Below, in pieces: positions 55,453 to 64,000 of a DNA stretch of 64,000 nt (positions within the stretch are counted from its first letter, which is position 1; every line of letters starts with the position of its first letter). Source of the stretch: Arsukibacterium ikkense (GTDB lineage Bacteria > Pseudomonadota > Gammaproteobacteria > Enterobacterales > Alteromonadaceae). The stretch is taken from positions 1-64,000 of the forward strand of contig NZ_LAHO01000003.1 in NCBI RefSeq assembly GCF_000987775.1, in the 5' to 3' direction. Both the position numbers and the translations under genes were made by a program. The notes under the pieces were generated by a model that was given only the letters and a program-made list of their open reading frames with translations, ran no database searches and had not been told where the DNA came from.

Positions 55453-56786
55453 TGTACGATCCTTATATTGACAGTGAGCTAAACAGCAAGCAAACAGATG
55501 TCGCCAGCTACTGGCAGGCAGTAACCCCTGGCCAGATTCATTATCCGTCGTTGCAACAGGATCTCAGTTGCGACACTCTGGTTATCGGTGCCGGCTATAC
55601 CGGTTTAAATTGCGGCCTTGAGCTCGCTGCAGCCGCACAGCGCGATGTGGTGGTGGTTGATGCATTGCAGCCGGGTTGGGGCTGCAGTGGCCGCAATGGT
55701 GGCTTTGTACTCAGAGGTACGGGCCGGCTGGGGCTGGCGCAACTGAAAAGTAAGTTTGGCCTGGATACCGCCAGACTATTTCATCAGGAATATGGTGAGG
55801 CAGTGGCCAGGGTTAATCAGCTAATTACAGCAGGTAATATTGACTGTCAGCCACAAGCGGCAGGTTATTACAAATTAGCGCATAAAGCGGCGATGGCAAA
55901 GGATCTGGCTGAGCAGGCTGAATTTTTGCAGCAACACTTTGGTTATCAGGCGAAATTCCTCACTAAATCACAAATACAGCAGAGCGTGGTTAAGCATCAG
56001 CAAGCTGATGCGGCAGTGCATTTCCCTGACTGTTATGGCCTGAACCCACTGGCCTTGGCGCGTGGCTATGCGCAACTGGCGGTTAAGGCCGGTGCCAAAC
56101 TTTTCGGCCAAACCGCGGTGCGCAGTATTTTACGCCAGGGTGCGGGTTTTAAAGTGATCACTGCGCAAGCAGTGATCAACGCCAGCAATGTCGTGTTAGC
56201 AACCAACGCCTATACCGCAAAAGGTTTCTACCCGCAACTTAACAACAGCTGCCTGCCAGTGCTTAGCAGCGTTATTGTTACAGAGCCGCTTACTGACAAC
56301 CAGTTGCAGCAGCTGAACTGGCAACAAAATAGCATTATGATGGATACCCGAACCCTGAAATATTACTATCGGCTGCTACCCGATAAGCGGATTTTATTTG
56401 GTGGTCGTGGTGCCATTACTGGCAAAGCTGCAGCCGACCCCATATATGCCAGTCGTTTGCTGGTGGCGTTAAAACGCTGCTTTGCTGGCCTGGAGCAACT
56501 GAACTATCAATATCAGTGGAGTGGTTGGGTAGGGGTATCCTTTGATGATCTACCACGAATTTACTCACCGGAGCCCGGGCTGTTTTATGCCGCGGGCTAT
56601 TGTGGCAGTGGTTTATCTTTTAGTAGCTTAGCGGGTAAGCGTTTGGCGCAATTGGTCTGTGGGCAACGCCTGCCGGCTTTGCCCATTTACCAAAGTCAGC
56701 TGCCAACATTTCCGTTTAGCGCGTTTCGCCGCCAGGGCCAGCAATTATATTATCAGTGGGGACGCTTTAAAGATCATTTTTTATAA
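55452..56786 (+). CDS. FAD-dependent oxidoreductase (DAO / PuuB-OrdL-like)
   Basis: 444 residues. An N-terminal dinucleotide-binding motif VIGAGYTGLNCGLELA (about 44-59), a substrate-side segment RNGGFVLRGTGRLG, and a C-terminal GLFYAAGYCGSGLSFSSLAG segment closing FAD. It resembles gamma-glutamylputrescine oxidase and sarcosine-oxidase-like enzymes that oxidise an amine. Start ATG overlaps the GNAT stop. A LysE exporter follows after 76 nt. Confidence 0.9.
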   Translation: MYDPYIDSELNSKQTDVASYWQAVTPGQIHYPSLQQDLSCDTLVIGAGYTGLNCGLELAAAAQRDVVVVDALQPGWGCSGRNGGFVLRGTGRLGLAQLKSKFGLDTARLFHQEYGEAVARVNQLITAGNIDCQPQAAGYYKLAHKAAMAKDLAEQAEFLQQHFGYQAKFLTKSQIQQSVVKHQQADAAVHFPDCYGLNPLALARGYAQLAVKAGAKLFGQTAVRSILRQGAGFKVITAQAVINASNVVLATNAYTAKGFYPQLNNSCLPVLSSVIVTEPLTDNQLQQLNWQQNSIMMDTRTLKYYYRLLPDKRILFGGRGAITGKAAADPIYASRLLVALKRCFAGLEQLNYQYQWSGWVGVSFDDLPRIYSPEPGLFYAAGYCGSGLSFSSLAGKRLAQLVCGQRLPALPIYQSQLPTFPFSAFRRQGQQLYYQWGRFKDHFL

Positions 56787-56862
56787 TCGCTGGCTACTGT
56801 CACAGTGATTAAAGCGGTACCATGCTGATTGCATAGCATTTTATCTGTTGGGGAGTGTGGTA

Positions 56863-57501
56863 ATGGCATTTTGGCCGGAGTTTTTACTGATTGCATCTGT
56901 GCATCTGCTGGCTGTCGCCAGCCCTGGGCCGGATTTTGCCATAGTACTGCGTTATGCCGTGCGCTATGGCCGCAGGGCCGCAATCTTTGCCAGTTTGGGG
57001 ATAGGCGTCGCCATTCTGCTGCATGTAACGTATTCTCTGGTGGGTATAGGTGTATTAATTAAAACCACTCCCTGGTTATTTCAATTGCTGTCGGTGCTGG
57101 CGGCCTGTTACCTGCTTTATCTGGCGCAGGGAGCGTTACGCTCGAGGCCACCCGTTGGCCAGGAGGCGATAGCTATGGAGCACACCGCTACACCGGCCAG
57201 CACCAAAGCTTTTAGTGCAGGCTTTATTACCAATGGCCTGAACCCGAAAGCCACCTTGTTTTTTCTGTCACTGTTTGCCGTGGTGATATCGGCGCAAACA
57301 CCGCTCAGCTATAAATTGATTTATGGGCTCTACATGGCTGTGGCAACGGCGACCTGGTTTATCTTTTTATCGCTGGTTTTAACCAATACCCGGGTTCGTG
57401 GATTTTTACTGTTAAAAGGCTATTGGTTTGACCGCCTGATGGGCTTGCTGTTGCTGGCGTTGGCCGTGCACTTGCTGTTCAGTAGTTTTCAAAGCCTCTG
57501 A
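56863..57501 (+). CDS. LysE/RhtB-family amino acid exporter
   Basis: 212 residues from ATG 56863 (GGGGAG 7 nt upstream). It has about five or six membrane segments, and the signature VASPGPDFAIVLRYAVRYGRR at 17-37 fits LysE/RhtB translocators. Exports an amino acid or related compound. The link with the two preceding genes is by neighbourhood only. Confidence 0.92.
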   Translation: MAFWPEFLLIASVHLLAVASPGPDFAIVLRYAVRYGRRAAIFASLGIGVAILLHVTYSLVGIGVLIKTTPWLFQLLSVLAACYLLYLAQGALRSRPPVGQEAIAMEHTATPASTKAFSAGFITNGLNPKATLFFLSLFAVVISAQTPLSYKLIYGLYMAVATATWFIFLSLVLTNTRVRGFLLLKGYWFDRLMGLLLLALAVHLLFSSFQSL

Positions 57502-57587
57502 CTTGCCCCTGTTTTATATAAGGGTATAATGCGGGCCGTGATTAATTTGCTCTGGATTTACGATCCAGTATTGCAAGAGGAAACCCT

Positions 57588-58502
57588 ATGTACGTTGTTG
57601 CTGCTTTATACCAATTTGTTCATCTGCCTGATTATGTAACTCTGCGCGATACCCTATACAACCTGCTGGTTGACAATAAAGTTAAAGGCACCTTATTGCT
57701 GGCTGAAGAAGGTATTAACGGCACTATTTGTGGCGAGCGAGCCGGGATAGATGCGGTTAAAGCCTGGCTTGACAACGAAGGCCGTTTTGATGGCTTAAGT
57801 TACAAAGAGTCGTTTGCCGATGAGTTGGCATTCTATCGCACCAAGGTCAAACTGAAGAATGAAATTGTCACCATGGGGGTACCCGGTATCGACCCTAAAC
57901 ATATCGTTGGTACCTATGTTAAAGGCGATGCCTGGAATCAGTTGATTAGCGATCCTGATACTCTGGTGATTGATACTCGTAATGATTATGAAGTTGCCAT
58001 TGGCACCTTTGCACATGCGATTAATCCTAATACCACTAACTTTCGTGAGTTTCCAACGTGGGCCGCCGATAACCTGGATAAAGCCAAACATAAAAAAGTG
58101 GCAATGTTTTGTACCGGCGGTATTCGCTGTGAGAAATCCACTGCCTACTTGAAAGAGCAAGGCTTTGATGAGGTATATCACCTTGATGGCGGCATTTTAA
58201 AATATTTAGAGGAGGTGCCTGCTGAACAGAGTTTATGGCAAGGTGAGTGCTTTGTATTTGACCAGCGGGTCGCGGTGAAACACGGTCTGGAGCAGGGCAG
58301 CTATGACCAGTGCTATGCCTGCCGGATGCCATTGTCTGTGGCAGAAATGGCCTCTGAGCACTATGTGAAGGGGTTAAGTTGCCCGCATTGCTACAATAAA
58401 ACCACCGATGAGCAAAAAGCGGCGTTTGCTGAACGGCAAAAACAGGTGCAACTGGCTAACGCCCGTGGTGAAAAGCATATTCGCGACGGTAAATTTGAAT
58501 AG
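57588..58502 (+). CDS. trhO: tRNA uridine(34) hydroxylase TrhO (YceA family)
   Basis: 304 residues (E. coli 350). An acylphosphatase-like N-terminal part with [13 protein letters not shown], then a rhodanese domain with the cysteine in [19 protein letters not shown] (about 179-197). TrhO makes 5-hydroxyuridine at the tRNA wobble position. The C-terminus has CYACRMPLS and [12 protein letters not shown], a zinc-like Cys pair. ATG 57588 after AGAGGAAA. Confidence 0.95.
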   Translation: MYVVAALYQFVHLPDYVTLRDTLYNLLVDNKVKGTLLLAEEGINGTICGERAGIDAVKAWLDNEGRFDGLSYKESFADELAFYRTKVKLKNEIVTMGVPGIDPKHIVGTYVKGDAWNQLISDPDTLVIDTRNDYEVAIGTFAHAINPNTTNFREFPTWAADNLDKAKHKKVAMFCTGGIRCEKSTAYLKEQGFDEVYHLDGGILKYLEEVPAEQSLWQGECFVFDQRVAVKHGLEQGSYDQCYACRMPLSVAEMASEHYVKGLSCPHCYNKTTDEQKAAFAERQKQVQLANARGEKHIRDGKFE

Positions 58503-58528
58503 GCGTTAACCATTTACCGCTTCAGATA

Positions 58529-58564
58529 TGGCCTGAGCTGAATAATCTCAGGCCAAAATCTTTC
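58529..58564 (+). terminator. Probable terminator after trhO
   Basis: TGGCCTGAG and CTCAGGCCA form a 9-bp stem (58529-58555) with a CTGAATAAT loop, followed by AAATCTTTCT. The T-run is interrupted. Confidence 0.55.
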
Positions 58565-58680
58565 TAATTAATAGAATGTTAAGCGCGTTTTATTGTAATT
58601 TTCTTTCCATTAGTCTGCTGTATGCTGTTGGTATTCATATTTCGTTTAACCATATTGGCAAACTAACCGGAGTCTCAACC

Positions 58681-59250
58681 ATGAAAAAACTTATCTTAGC
58701 CAGTGCCCTGGCTGCAGCAGTTGCCCTGCCAGCGCAGGCCGCTGATTATGTAATAGATACTGACGGCGCTCATGCTTTTATTCAATTTAAAATCAGTCAT
58801 CTTGGTTACAGTTGGCTGTATGGCCGCTTCAATACTTTTAGTGGTGAGTTCAGTTATGATGCGAAAAAACTGACTGACTCAAATATTAATCTGGTGATAG
58901 ACACTGCCAGCATAGATTCAAACCACACAGAACGCGATCAACATTTACGCAGCCCGGATTTTCTCAATGTGGCCGCCCATCCGCAAGCGACTTTTAGCAG
59001 CACCAAGCTGATAGCTAAAGCAGACAATAAGTTTGATTTACATGGTAAATTCACTTTGAATGGTATTAGCCGTGACATCGTAATTGCTGCAGAAAAGCTT
59101 GGTGAAGGCACGGATCCCTGGGGTGGCTATCGTGCCGGTTTTGCGGGGGCAACGTCATTTGAATTAAAGGATTTTGGTATTAACTATGATTTAGGTCCCG
59201 CCTCATCAACGGTTTATCTTGAACTGACGGTAGAGGGCATTCGGCAGTAA
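58681..59250 (+). CDS. yceI: YceI-family periplasmic protein
   Basis: 189 residues from ATG 58681 (GGAG upstream); an open extension to 58576 is not a signal peptide. A 22-residue signal peptide ends AQAA. The YceI-like fold contains HAFIQFKISHLGYSWLYGRF, DTASIDSNHTERDQHLRSPDFL and ATFSSTKL. Lipocalin-like, binds polyisoprenoids in related proteins; its role in the cell is not clear. Confidence 0.94.
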   Translation: MKKLILASALAAAVALPAQAADYVIDTDGAHAFIQFKISHLGYSWLYGRFNTFSGEFSYDAKKLTDSNINLVIDTASIDSNHTERDQHLRSPDFLNVAAHPQATFSSTKLIAKADNKFDLHGKFTLNGISRDIVIAAEKLGEGTDPWGGYRAGFAGATSFELKDFGINYDLGPASSTVYLELTVEGIRQ

Positions 59251-59289
59251 CACTGTCAGTCCCGCCTCCTTGCAGTTAGTTACCGCCTT

Positions 59290-60267
59290 TTACTCTGGCG
59301 TGGCTAACTGCAGTTTAACCTGATCTTTTAAATTCATAAACTGCTCATCAGCACTGGTAGTATTGGCAATCTCTGCAAACAACAATTCTGCTCTGACGTT
59401 ACTGCCTGCCAGCATAAATAACTGTACCAATCTGAGTTTTGCCCAGTTAAGCCGACTTTGCTCGCTATCGGCGTAATAGCCAATATATTCAGACAAGGCA
59501 GTGATCCCTTCAAGCACATTATTATTCGTCAGCACGGCCAAGCGGCCTATCTGATACAAGGCACTATAGCGTTGGGCTGGATCCGTGCTGTACTCGGCTG
59601 TTTTGCTGTACAACTGCAGCGCGACGATATGTGCATTTTGCCTGGCAAGAATGCTGGCTTTAATGGCCAGTAAGTCAGCTTGGTTCTGTTGCTGCTGCAA
59701 ATGTTTATCTAACAGCGCAACGGCTTCACTTAACCGTTCTTCCAGAATTAACAGTTGTGCCTGAGCCAGCACGCCTTGTAGTGGATTCAGCTCTGCCAGC
59801 AACCTGGCGCGTTCAGCGGCTAACTCTTTGCTGCCGCCTGCCGCAGCGGGAGCTGATTGATAAAAGCTGATTAATGCTTGTTGCGCAGGATAATTGTGTG
59901 GATTAACGCTAATAGCCTGTAACAGTAATTGCAAACCATCGCTGGTGCGTTGGCGGGCATTTATCAGAGCGCCATCGGCGGCCAGTACTATTTTGTTAAT
60001 GCCAGCCAGATAAAGTAATTCGCTATGCTCTGGAAACTCAATAATTAACTGATTTAATAATGTATTGGCTTGTTCTCGCTGCCGCAAATTAAACATTGCC
60101 TTGATATACAAAGCAATAAGATCAGGGTTGTGCTTAAACTCAGGTTGCTGGTCAAGCTCGGTGATAATTTTCCGATACTGAGCACGCTCAAACCAATTGC
60201 TGGCTTGGTCTAATTCGATTGCCAAAGTAGAAAAACTAAATAACAAACCTAACAAAGCAATCTTCAT
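59290..60267 (-). CDS. TPR-repeat periplasmic protein
   Basis: 325 residues from ATG 60267, a signal peptide start MKIALLGLLFSFSTLAIELD; the open frame to 60552 overlaps yfaE on the other frame and is not used. The body is helical with TPR-like pairs, for example YRKIITELDQQPEFKHNPDL and AVALLDKHLQQQQNQADLLA. No enzymatic motif. Follows yfaE by 70 nt, so it may share the nrd transcript, but there is no evident relation. Confidence 0.75.
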   Translation of the reverse strand: MKIALLGLLFSFSTLAIELDQASNWFERAQYRKIITELDQQPEFKHNPDLIALYIKAMFNLRQREQANTLLNQLIIEFPEHSELLYLAGINKIVLAADGALINARQRTSDGLQLLLQAISVNPHNYPAQQALISFYQSAPAAAGGSKELAAERARLLAELNPLQGVLAQAQLLILEERLSEAVALLDKHLQQQQNQADLLAIKASILARQNAHIVALQLYSKTAEYSTDPAQRYSALYQIGRLAVLTNNNVLEGITALSEYIGYYADSEQSRLNWAKLRLVQLFMLAGSNVRAELLFAEIANTTSADEQFMNLKDQVKLQLATPE

Positions 60268-60337
60268 TAAAACCGGCCTCTGAACAAGATGAACACTGGC
60301 TAAGTGTGCGATATAACGCAAATAATTACCAGAGGGC

Positions 60338-60592
60338 TCAGGGTATTTCAATGTGAATATCAGTAAGCGGAACGCTACAGCAAGGCAAAAATTCGCCCTG
60401 ACGGACAAATGCCAGCGGTTCATGTAAATACTGAATGCTGCCACTGAGCAGTTTACATCGACAAGCACCGCAATATCCCTCACGGCACTGGTAGCTGATA
60501 TCTGGTAATTGCTGTTCAAGGCTATGCAGGATGCTGGGTTGGCTACCATCAAAGCTGATGGCAGCTTGTCCTGCTACTGTAATTTCAGGCAT
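60338..60592 (-). CDS. yfaE: 2Fe-2S ferredoxin YfaE
   Basis: 84 residues with the plant-type cluster motif CREGYCGACRCKLLSG (C-x4-C-x2-C) and a fourth Cys near the end in FLPCCSVPL. YfaE maintains the diferric-tyrosyl cofactor of class Ia ribonucleotide reductase. It follows nrdB by 11 nt, matching the E. coli nrdA-nrdB-yfaE order. Confidence 0.93.
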   Translation of the reverse strand: MPEITVAGQAAISFDGSQPSILHSLEQQLPDISYQCREGYCGACRCKLLSGSIQYLHEPLAFVRQGEFLPCCSVPLTDIHIEIP

Positions 60593-60603
60593 CTAAGGTG
60601 GAA

Positions 60604-61734
60604 TTAAAGATCAAAATCGCCGAATTCATCACCATCAACCTCATTGTCGATCTGGCCAACCAGATAAGAGCTGATTTCAGATTCCTGCGGTGCGACCTGG
60701 ACATTATCTGACACCAGCCAGGCGTTAATCCACGGAATAGGGTTTTGCGTGGTGCTAAAACGGGCTTTTAAACCAACGGCTTGCATTCTGCTGTTGGTAA
60801 TATATTCAACATACTGACACAAAATATCTTTGTTCAGGCCAATCATCGAACCATCTTTAAACAAATACTGGGCCCAATCTTTCTCTTGCTCAGCGGCCTT
60901 TAGAAAAATGGCATAGGCTTGTTCTTCACATTCTTTGGCAATTTCTGCCATTTGCGGATCATCGTCACCTGCGGCCATAATGTTCAGTATATGCTGGGTA
61001 CCAGTCAGATGCAGCGCCTCGTCGCGAGCGATCAACTTAATAATTTTGGCGTTACCTTCCATCAGTTCACGCTCAGCAAAGGCAAAACTACAGGCGAAGC
61101 TGACATAGAACCGGATAGCTTCCAGCACATTGACCGACAACATGCACAGATATAAACGTTTTTTCAGCTCGCGTAAGGTAATGCTAACTGTCTGACCATT
61201 GATCTGATGATCACCTTCACCGCAGCGCTGATACAGGTTGATACCTTCGATCAGGCTGTCATAGTAGCGGGTGACATCGACTGCACGCTCCAGAATCTTC
61301 TCATTGAGCATAATATCATCAAAGACTTTGTGCGGCTCTGCGGTGATATTACGTACAATATGGGTATAGCTACGGCTATGAATAGTTTCACTAAAGGCCC
61401 AGGTTTCAATCCAGGTTTCCAGCTCTGGTATCGAGACAATAGGTAAAAAGGCCACATTCGGTGAACGGCCCTGTACTGAATCCAGTAACGTCTGATACTT
61501 CAGGTTACTTAAAAAAATGTGTTTTTCGTGATCTGGCAGGTTCTGAAAATCAATCCGGTCTTTACTAACGTCAATTTCTTCCGGCCGCCAGAAAAAACTC
61601 AATTGTTTTTCAATCAGCTTTTCAAAGATAGGGTACTTTTGCTGATCATAACGTGACACGTTGACCGCATTACCGAAGAACATCGGCTCTTTCAGTTGAT
61701 CATTCATTACGCGATTAAAAGTGGTATACGCCAT
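60604..61734 (-). CDS. nrdB: Ribonucleotide reductase beta subunit
   Basis: 376 residues, equal to E. coli NrdB. Provides the tyrosyl radical. Iron ligands lie in [13 protein letters not shown] and the tyrosyl region in [16 protein letters not shown]-terminus [10 protein letters not shown] is the NrdA-binding tail. Follows nrdA by 71 nt. Confidence 0.97.
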   Translation of the reverse strand: MAYTTFNRVMNDQLKEPMFFGNAVNVSRYDQQKYPIFEKLIEKQLSFFWRPEEIDVSKDRIDFQNLPDHEKHIFLSNLKYQTLLDSVQGRSPNVAFLPIVSIPELETWIETWAFSETIHSRSYTHIVRNITAEPHKVFDDIMLNEKILERAVDVTRYYDSLIEGINLYQRCGEGDHQINGQTVSITLRELKKRLYLCMLSVNVLEAIRFYVSFACSFAFAERELMEGNAKIIKLIARDEALHLTGTQHILNIMAAGDDDPQMAEIAKECEEQAYAIFLKAAEQEKDWAQYLFKDGSMIGLNKDILCQYVEYITNSRMQAVGLKARFSTTQNPIPWINAWLVSDNVQVAPQESEISSYLVGQIDNEVDGDEFGDFDL

Positions 61735-61805
61735 TGCTGTAAATATCCTGATTAAAAACCTGTCGTTATTACGCTCCGGCTTAGCAGAGCGATGACTTTT
61801 CCGTG

Positions 61806-64000
61806 TTAAATTTTGCAGGCCCCGCCGGCACAGCCGTCGTCTTCCTGCTCAGGTTTAATATCTTCCTGCATATCAGCTGCACCGTCACGGGTATTGTGGT
61901 AATACATGGTTTTTACCCCCAGCTTGTATGCGGTAAGCAGGTCTTTTAACAACAACTTCATCGGTACCCGGCCACCGTCAAATTTATTCGGGTCATAATT
62001 GGTGTTGGCCGAAATGGTCTGGTCGACAAACTTCTGCATGATGGCTACCAGGCTCAGATAGCCATCGTTGGATGGAATATCCCATAGCAGTTCATACTGA
62101 TCCTTTAAACGCTCATACTCCGGCACCACTTGTTTTAAAATGCCATCTTTACTGGCTTTAACACTGATATGGCCACGTGGTGGTTCGATGCCATTGGTCG
62201 CGTTAGAAATTTGCGAAGAGGTTTCTGACGGCATCAGGGCTGACAAGGTCGAGTTACGCAGACCAAATTGCAGAATATCTTTGCGTAGCTGCTCCCAGTT
62301 CAGTAGCAACGGCTCAGCACATACTTTGTCCAAATCTTTTTTGTAGCTGTCGATAGGCAGTATACCTTCGGCATAAGTGGTTTCATTAAATTTAGGGCAG
62401 GGGCCCTGCTCTTGCGCCAGCTTATTTGATGCTTTTAACAGGTAGTACTGAATAGCCTCAAAAGTACGGTGGGTGAGCCCATTGGCCGAACCATCTGAGT
62501 ATTTCACGCCGTTCTTCGCCAGATAATATGCGTAGTTAATTACGCCAACACCCAAGGTACGGCGATTAATAGAGGCATGGTAAGCGGCCGGAATAGGGTA
62601 GTCCTGATAATCCAGTAAGCTATCGAGCGAGCGTACGGCTAACTCTGCCAGTTCGTCCAGCTCGCTCAGTTCTGTTATCGCGCCAAGGTTAAATGCCGAC
62701 AAAGTACATAGTGCAATTTCACCGTTAGGATCATTCACATGTTCCAATGGCTTGGTTGGCAGGGCAATTTCCAGGCATAAGTTGCTTTGCCGTACCGGGG
62801 CCAGTTTCGGGTTAAACGGGCTGTGTGTATTACAGTGATCCACGTTCTGCAGATAAATGCGGCCGGTACTGGCCCGCTCCTGCATAAACAAGGTAAATAA
62901 CTCTAACGCCTTGATCCGCTTTTTACGGATACTGCTATCGGCTTCATACTTAACATACAGCTTGTCAAATTGCTCCTGATCCTGGAAAAACGCATCGTAT
63001 AAGCCCGGCACATCTGACGGGCTGAACAGGGTAATGTAGTCATCTTTAATTAAGCGGGTATACATCAGCCGGTTAAACTGCACACCGTAATCTAAATGGC
63101 GCACTCGGTTTTCTTCCACCCCGCGGTTGTTTTTCAATACCAGCAGCGATTCGACTTCTAAATGCCATAATGGGAAAAACAAGGTCGCCGCACCACCACG
63201 CACACCACCTTGTGAGCAACTCTTAACGGCGGTCTGGAAATGCTTGTAAAACGGTATACAACCGGTGTGGAAAGCTTCGCCGTTGCGAATAGGGCTGCCT
63301 AATGCCCGAATGCGGCCAGCGTTAATGCCAATGCCGGCGCGCTGCGACACGTACTTAACAATGGCGCTGGAAGTGGCGTTAATCGAATCCAGACTGTCAC
63401 CGCACTCAATTAATACGCAAGAGCTGAACTGACGGGTTGGCGTACGCACACCTGACATAATCGGCGTAGGCAGCGATAACTTAAATAACGACGTAGCATC
63501 ATAAAAGCGGCGAACAAAATCTAAACGGGTACTTTTAGGGTAATTAGCAAACAAACAGGCGGCCACCAGAATATATAAAAACTGGGCACTTTCATAAATT
63601 TCACCGCTAACCCGGTTTTGTACCAGATATTTACCTTCCAGCTGTTTAACGGCCGCATAACTAAAATTTAAGTCGCGACCATGATCAATAAAGCTATTGA
63701 TCGTTTCCAGCTCTTCCCGGCTGTAGTCTGCCAGAATATGCTGATCATAACGCTTGGCTTCTACCATCTTAACTAAATGGTCGTACAGGTGTGGCGGTTC
63801 AAACTGACCATAAGCTTTTTTACGCAAATGGAACACCGCCAATCTGGCTGCCAGATACTGATAATCAGGGCTGTCTTTTGAAATCAGATCGGCCGCAGCT
63901 TTAATAATGGTTTCATGAATATCAGCCGACTTAATACCATCATAAAACTGAATATGAGATTTTAACTCAACCTGTGATACCGAGACGTTGTGCAGGCCTT
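61806..64000 (-). CDS. nrdA: Ribonucleotide reductase alpha subunit, N-terminus beyond window
   Basis: The frame continues without stop from [11 protein letters not shown] (63842) to the edge, reading [20 protein letters not shown], so the start lies to the right of 64000. 730 residues are visible; about 30 N-terminal residues, with part of the ATP cone, are missing. Active-site Cys are in [21 protein letters not shown] and ALCTLSAF, and the C-terminal tail [11 protein letters not shown] carries the redox Cys pair. Class Ia; catalyses NDP to dNDP with NrdB. Confidence 0.97.
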   Translation of the reverse strand, partial: GLHNVSVSQVELKSHIQFYDGIKSADIHETIIKAAADLISKDSPDYQYLAARLAVFHLRKKAYGQFEPPHLYDHLVKMVEAKRYDQHILADYSREELETINSFIDHGRDLNFSYAAVKQLEGKYLVQNRVSGEIYESAQFLYILVAACLFANYPKSTRLDFVRRFYDATSLFKLSLPTPIMSGVRTPTRQFSSCVLIECGDSLDSINATSSAIVKYVSQRAGIGINAGRIRALGSPIRNGEAFHTGCIPFYKHFQTAVKSCSQGGVRGGAATLFFPLWHLEVESLLVLKNNRGVEENRVRHLDYGVQFNRLMYTRLIKDDYITLFSPSDVPGLYDAFFQDQEQFDKLYVKYEADSSIRKKRIKALELFTLFMQERASTGRIYLQNVDHCNTHSPFNPKLAPVRQSNLCLEIALPTKPLEHVNDPNGEIALCTLSAFNLGAITELSELDELAELAVRSLDSLLDYQDYPIPAAYHASINRRTLGVGVINYAYYLAKNGVKYSDGSANGLTHRTFEAIQYYLLKASNKLAQEQGPCPKFNETTYAEGILPIDSYKKDLDKVCAEPLLLNWEQLRKDILQFGLRNSTLSALMPSETSSQISNATNGIEPPRGHISVKASKDGILKQVVPEYERLKDQYELLWDIPSNDGYLSLVAIMQKFVDQTISANTNYDPNKFDGGRVPMKLLLKDLLTAYKLGVKTMYYHNTRDGAADMQEDIKPEQEDDGCAGGACKI

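Noticed and set aside
60268..60552. N-terminal extension of the TPR protein
   Set aside because: It overlaps yfaE in another frame and lacks any recognised domain; a signal peptide begins at 60267.
61772..61791. Regulatory hairpin between nrdA and nrdB
   Set aside because: CGCTC/GAGCG is a 5-bp stem with a 10-nt loop, expected by chance in this amount of sequence.
63842..63842. nrdA start at 63842
   Set aside because: The codon at MAVF is a GTG or ATG-like internal start; the frame stays open and conserved to the window edge, so the true start is outside.

Overview
The window reads as a contiguous chromosomal segment of a free-living, probably aquatic gammaproteobacterium of the Alteromonadales/Chromatiales kind (Rheinheimera, Alishewanella or Arsukibacterium would fit). 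That placement is an inference from protein resemblance: TonB-dependent receptors, curli, PpsA with PpsR, a type II DAHP synthase, a nrdAB-yfaE operon and a REP-associated transposase fragment. No rRNA, tRNA, CRISPR array, integrase or complete insertion sequence was found. Gene density is high and most genes are housekeeping.

Layout. 1-130 holds the start of a REP-associated tyrosine transposase. 131-548 is a long regulatory gap with an NtrC-like palindrome. 549-3212 is glgC-glgA (glycogen synthesis), followed by a YdjA-like nitroreductase. 3933-11475 (minus) is a 2,203-residue hybrid sensor kinase with a protein kinase-like N-terminus and an AAA/STAND-type ATPase, followed 7 nt later by a response-regulator diguanylate cyclase; a TonB-dependent receptor diverges from it. 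Then come asnS, a small membrane protein, and the biotin locus bioA / bioBFCD around a shared operator-promoter region. 21083-28265 carries pepE, htpX behind a sigma32-like promoter, yjdM, a PLP aminotransferase, a periplasmic tricorn-like protease and a small conserved protein. 28291-32059 (minus) is a translationally coupled moxR-DUF58-transglutaminase operon.

32170-39103 is the most distinctive block. A secreted subtilisin-like protease (minus) diverges from a curli operon csgB-csgA-csgE-csgF-csgG, and a CsgD-like regulator faces it from the far end with overlapping 3' ends. CsgA is unusually long (495 aa, about 20 repeats) and nearly lacks positive charge. The csgB and csgD upstream regions share an identical 10-bp half-site, suggesting one regulator acts on both.

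The right part holds a low-molecular-weight phosphatase, a type II DAHP synthase, divergent ppsR/ppsA (opposing control of PEP synthesis), a sodium:alanine symporter, an ABC exporter, ribA-ydiJ behind a 23-bp perfect palindrome, a second TonB receptor, a GNAT-oxidoreductase-LysE cluster, trhO, yceI, a TPR protein, and the yfaE-nrdB-nrdA ribonucleotide reductase operon, whose nrdA runs off the right edge.

The best candidates for something undescribed are the giant kinase plus cyclase phosphorelay, the long-repeat curli system with its shared operator, and the orphan palindrome upstream of ribA-ydiJ. All function calls rest on reading motifs by eye; no database search was run.
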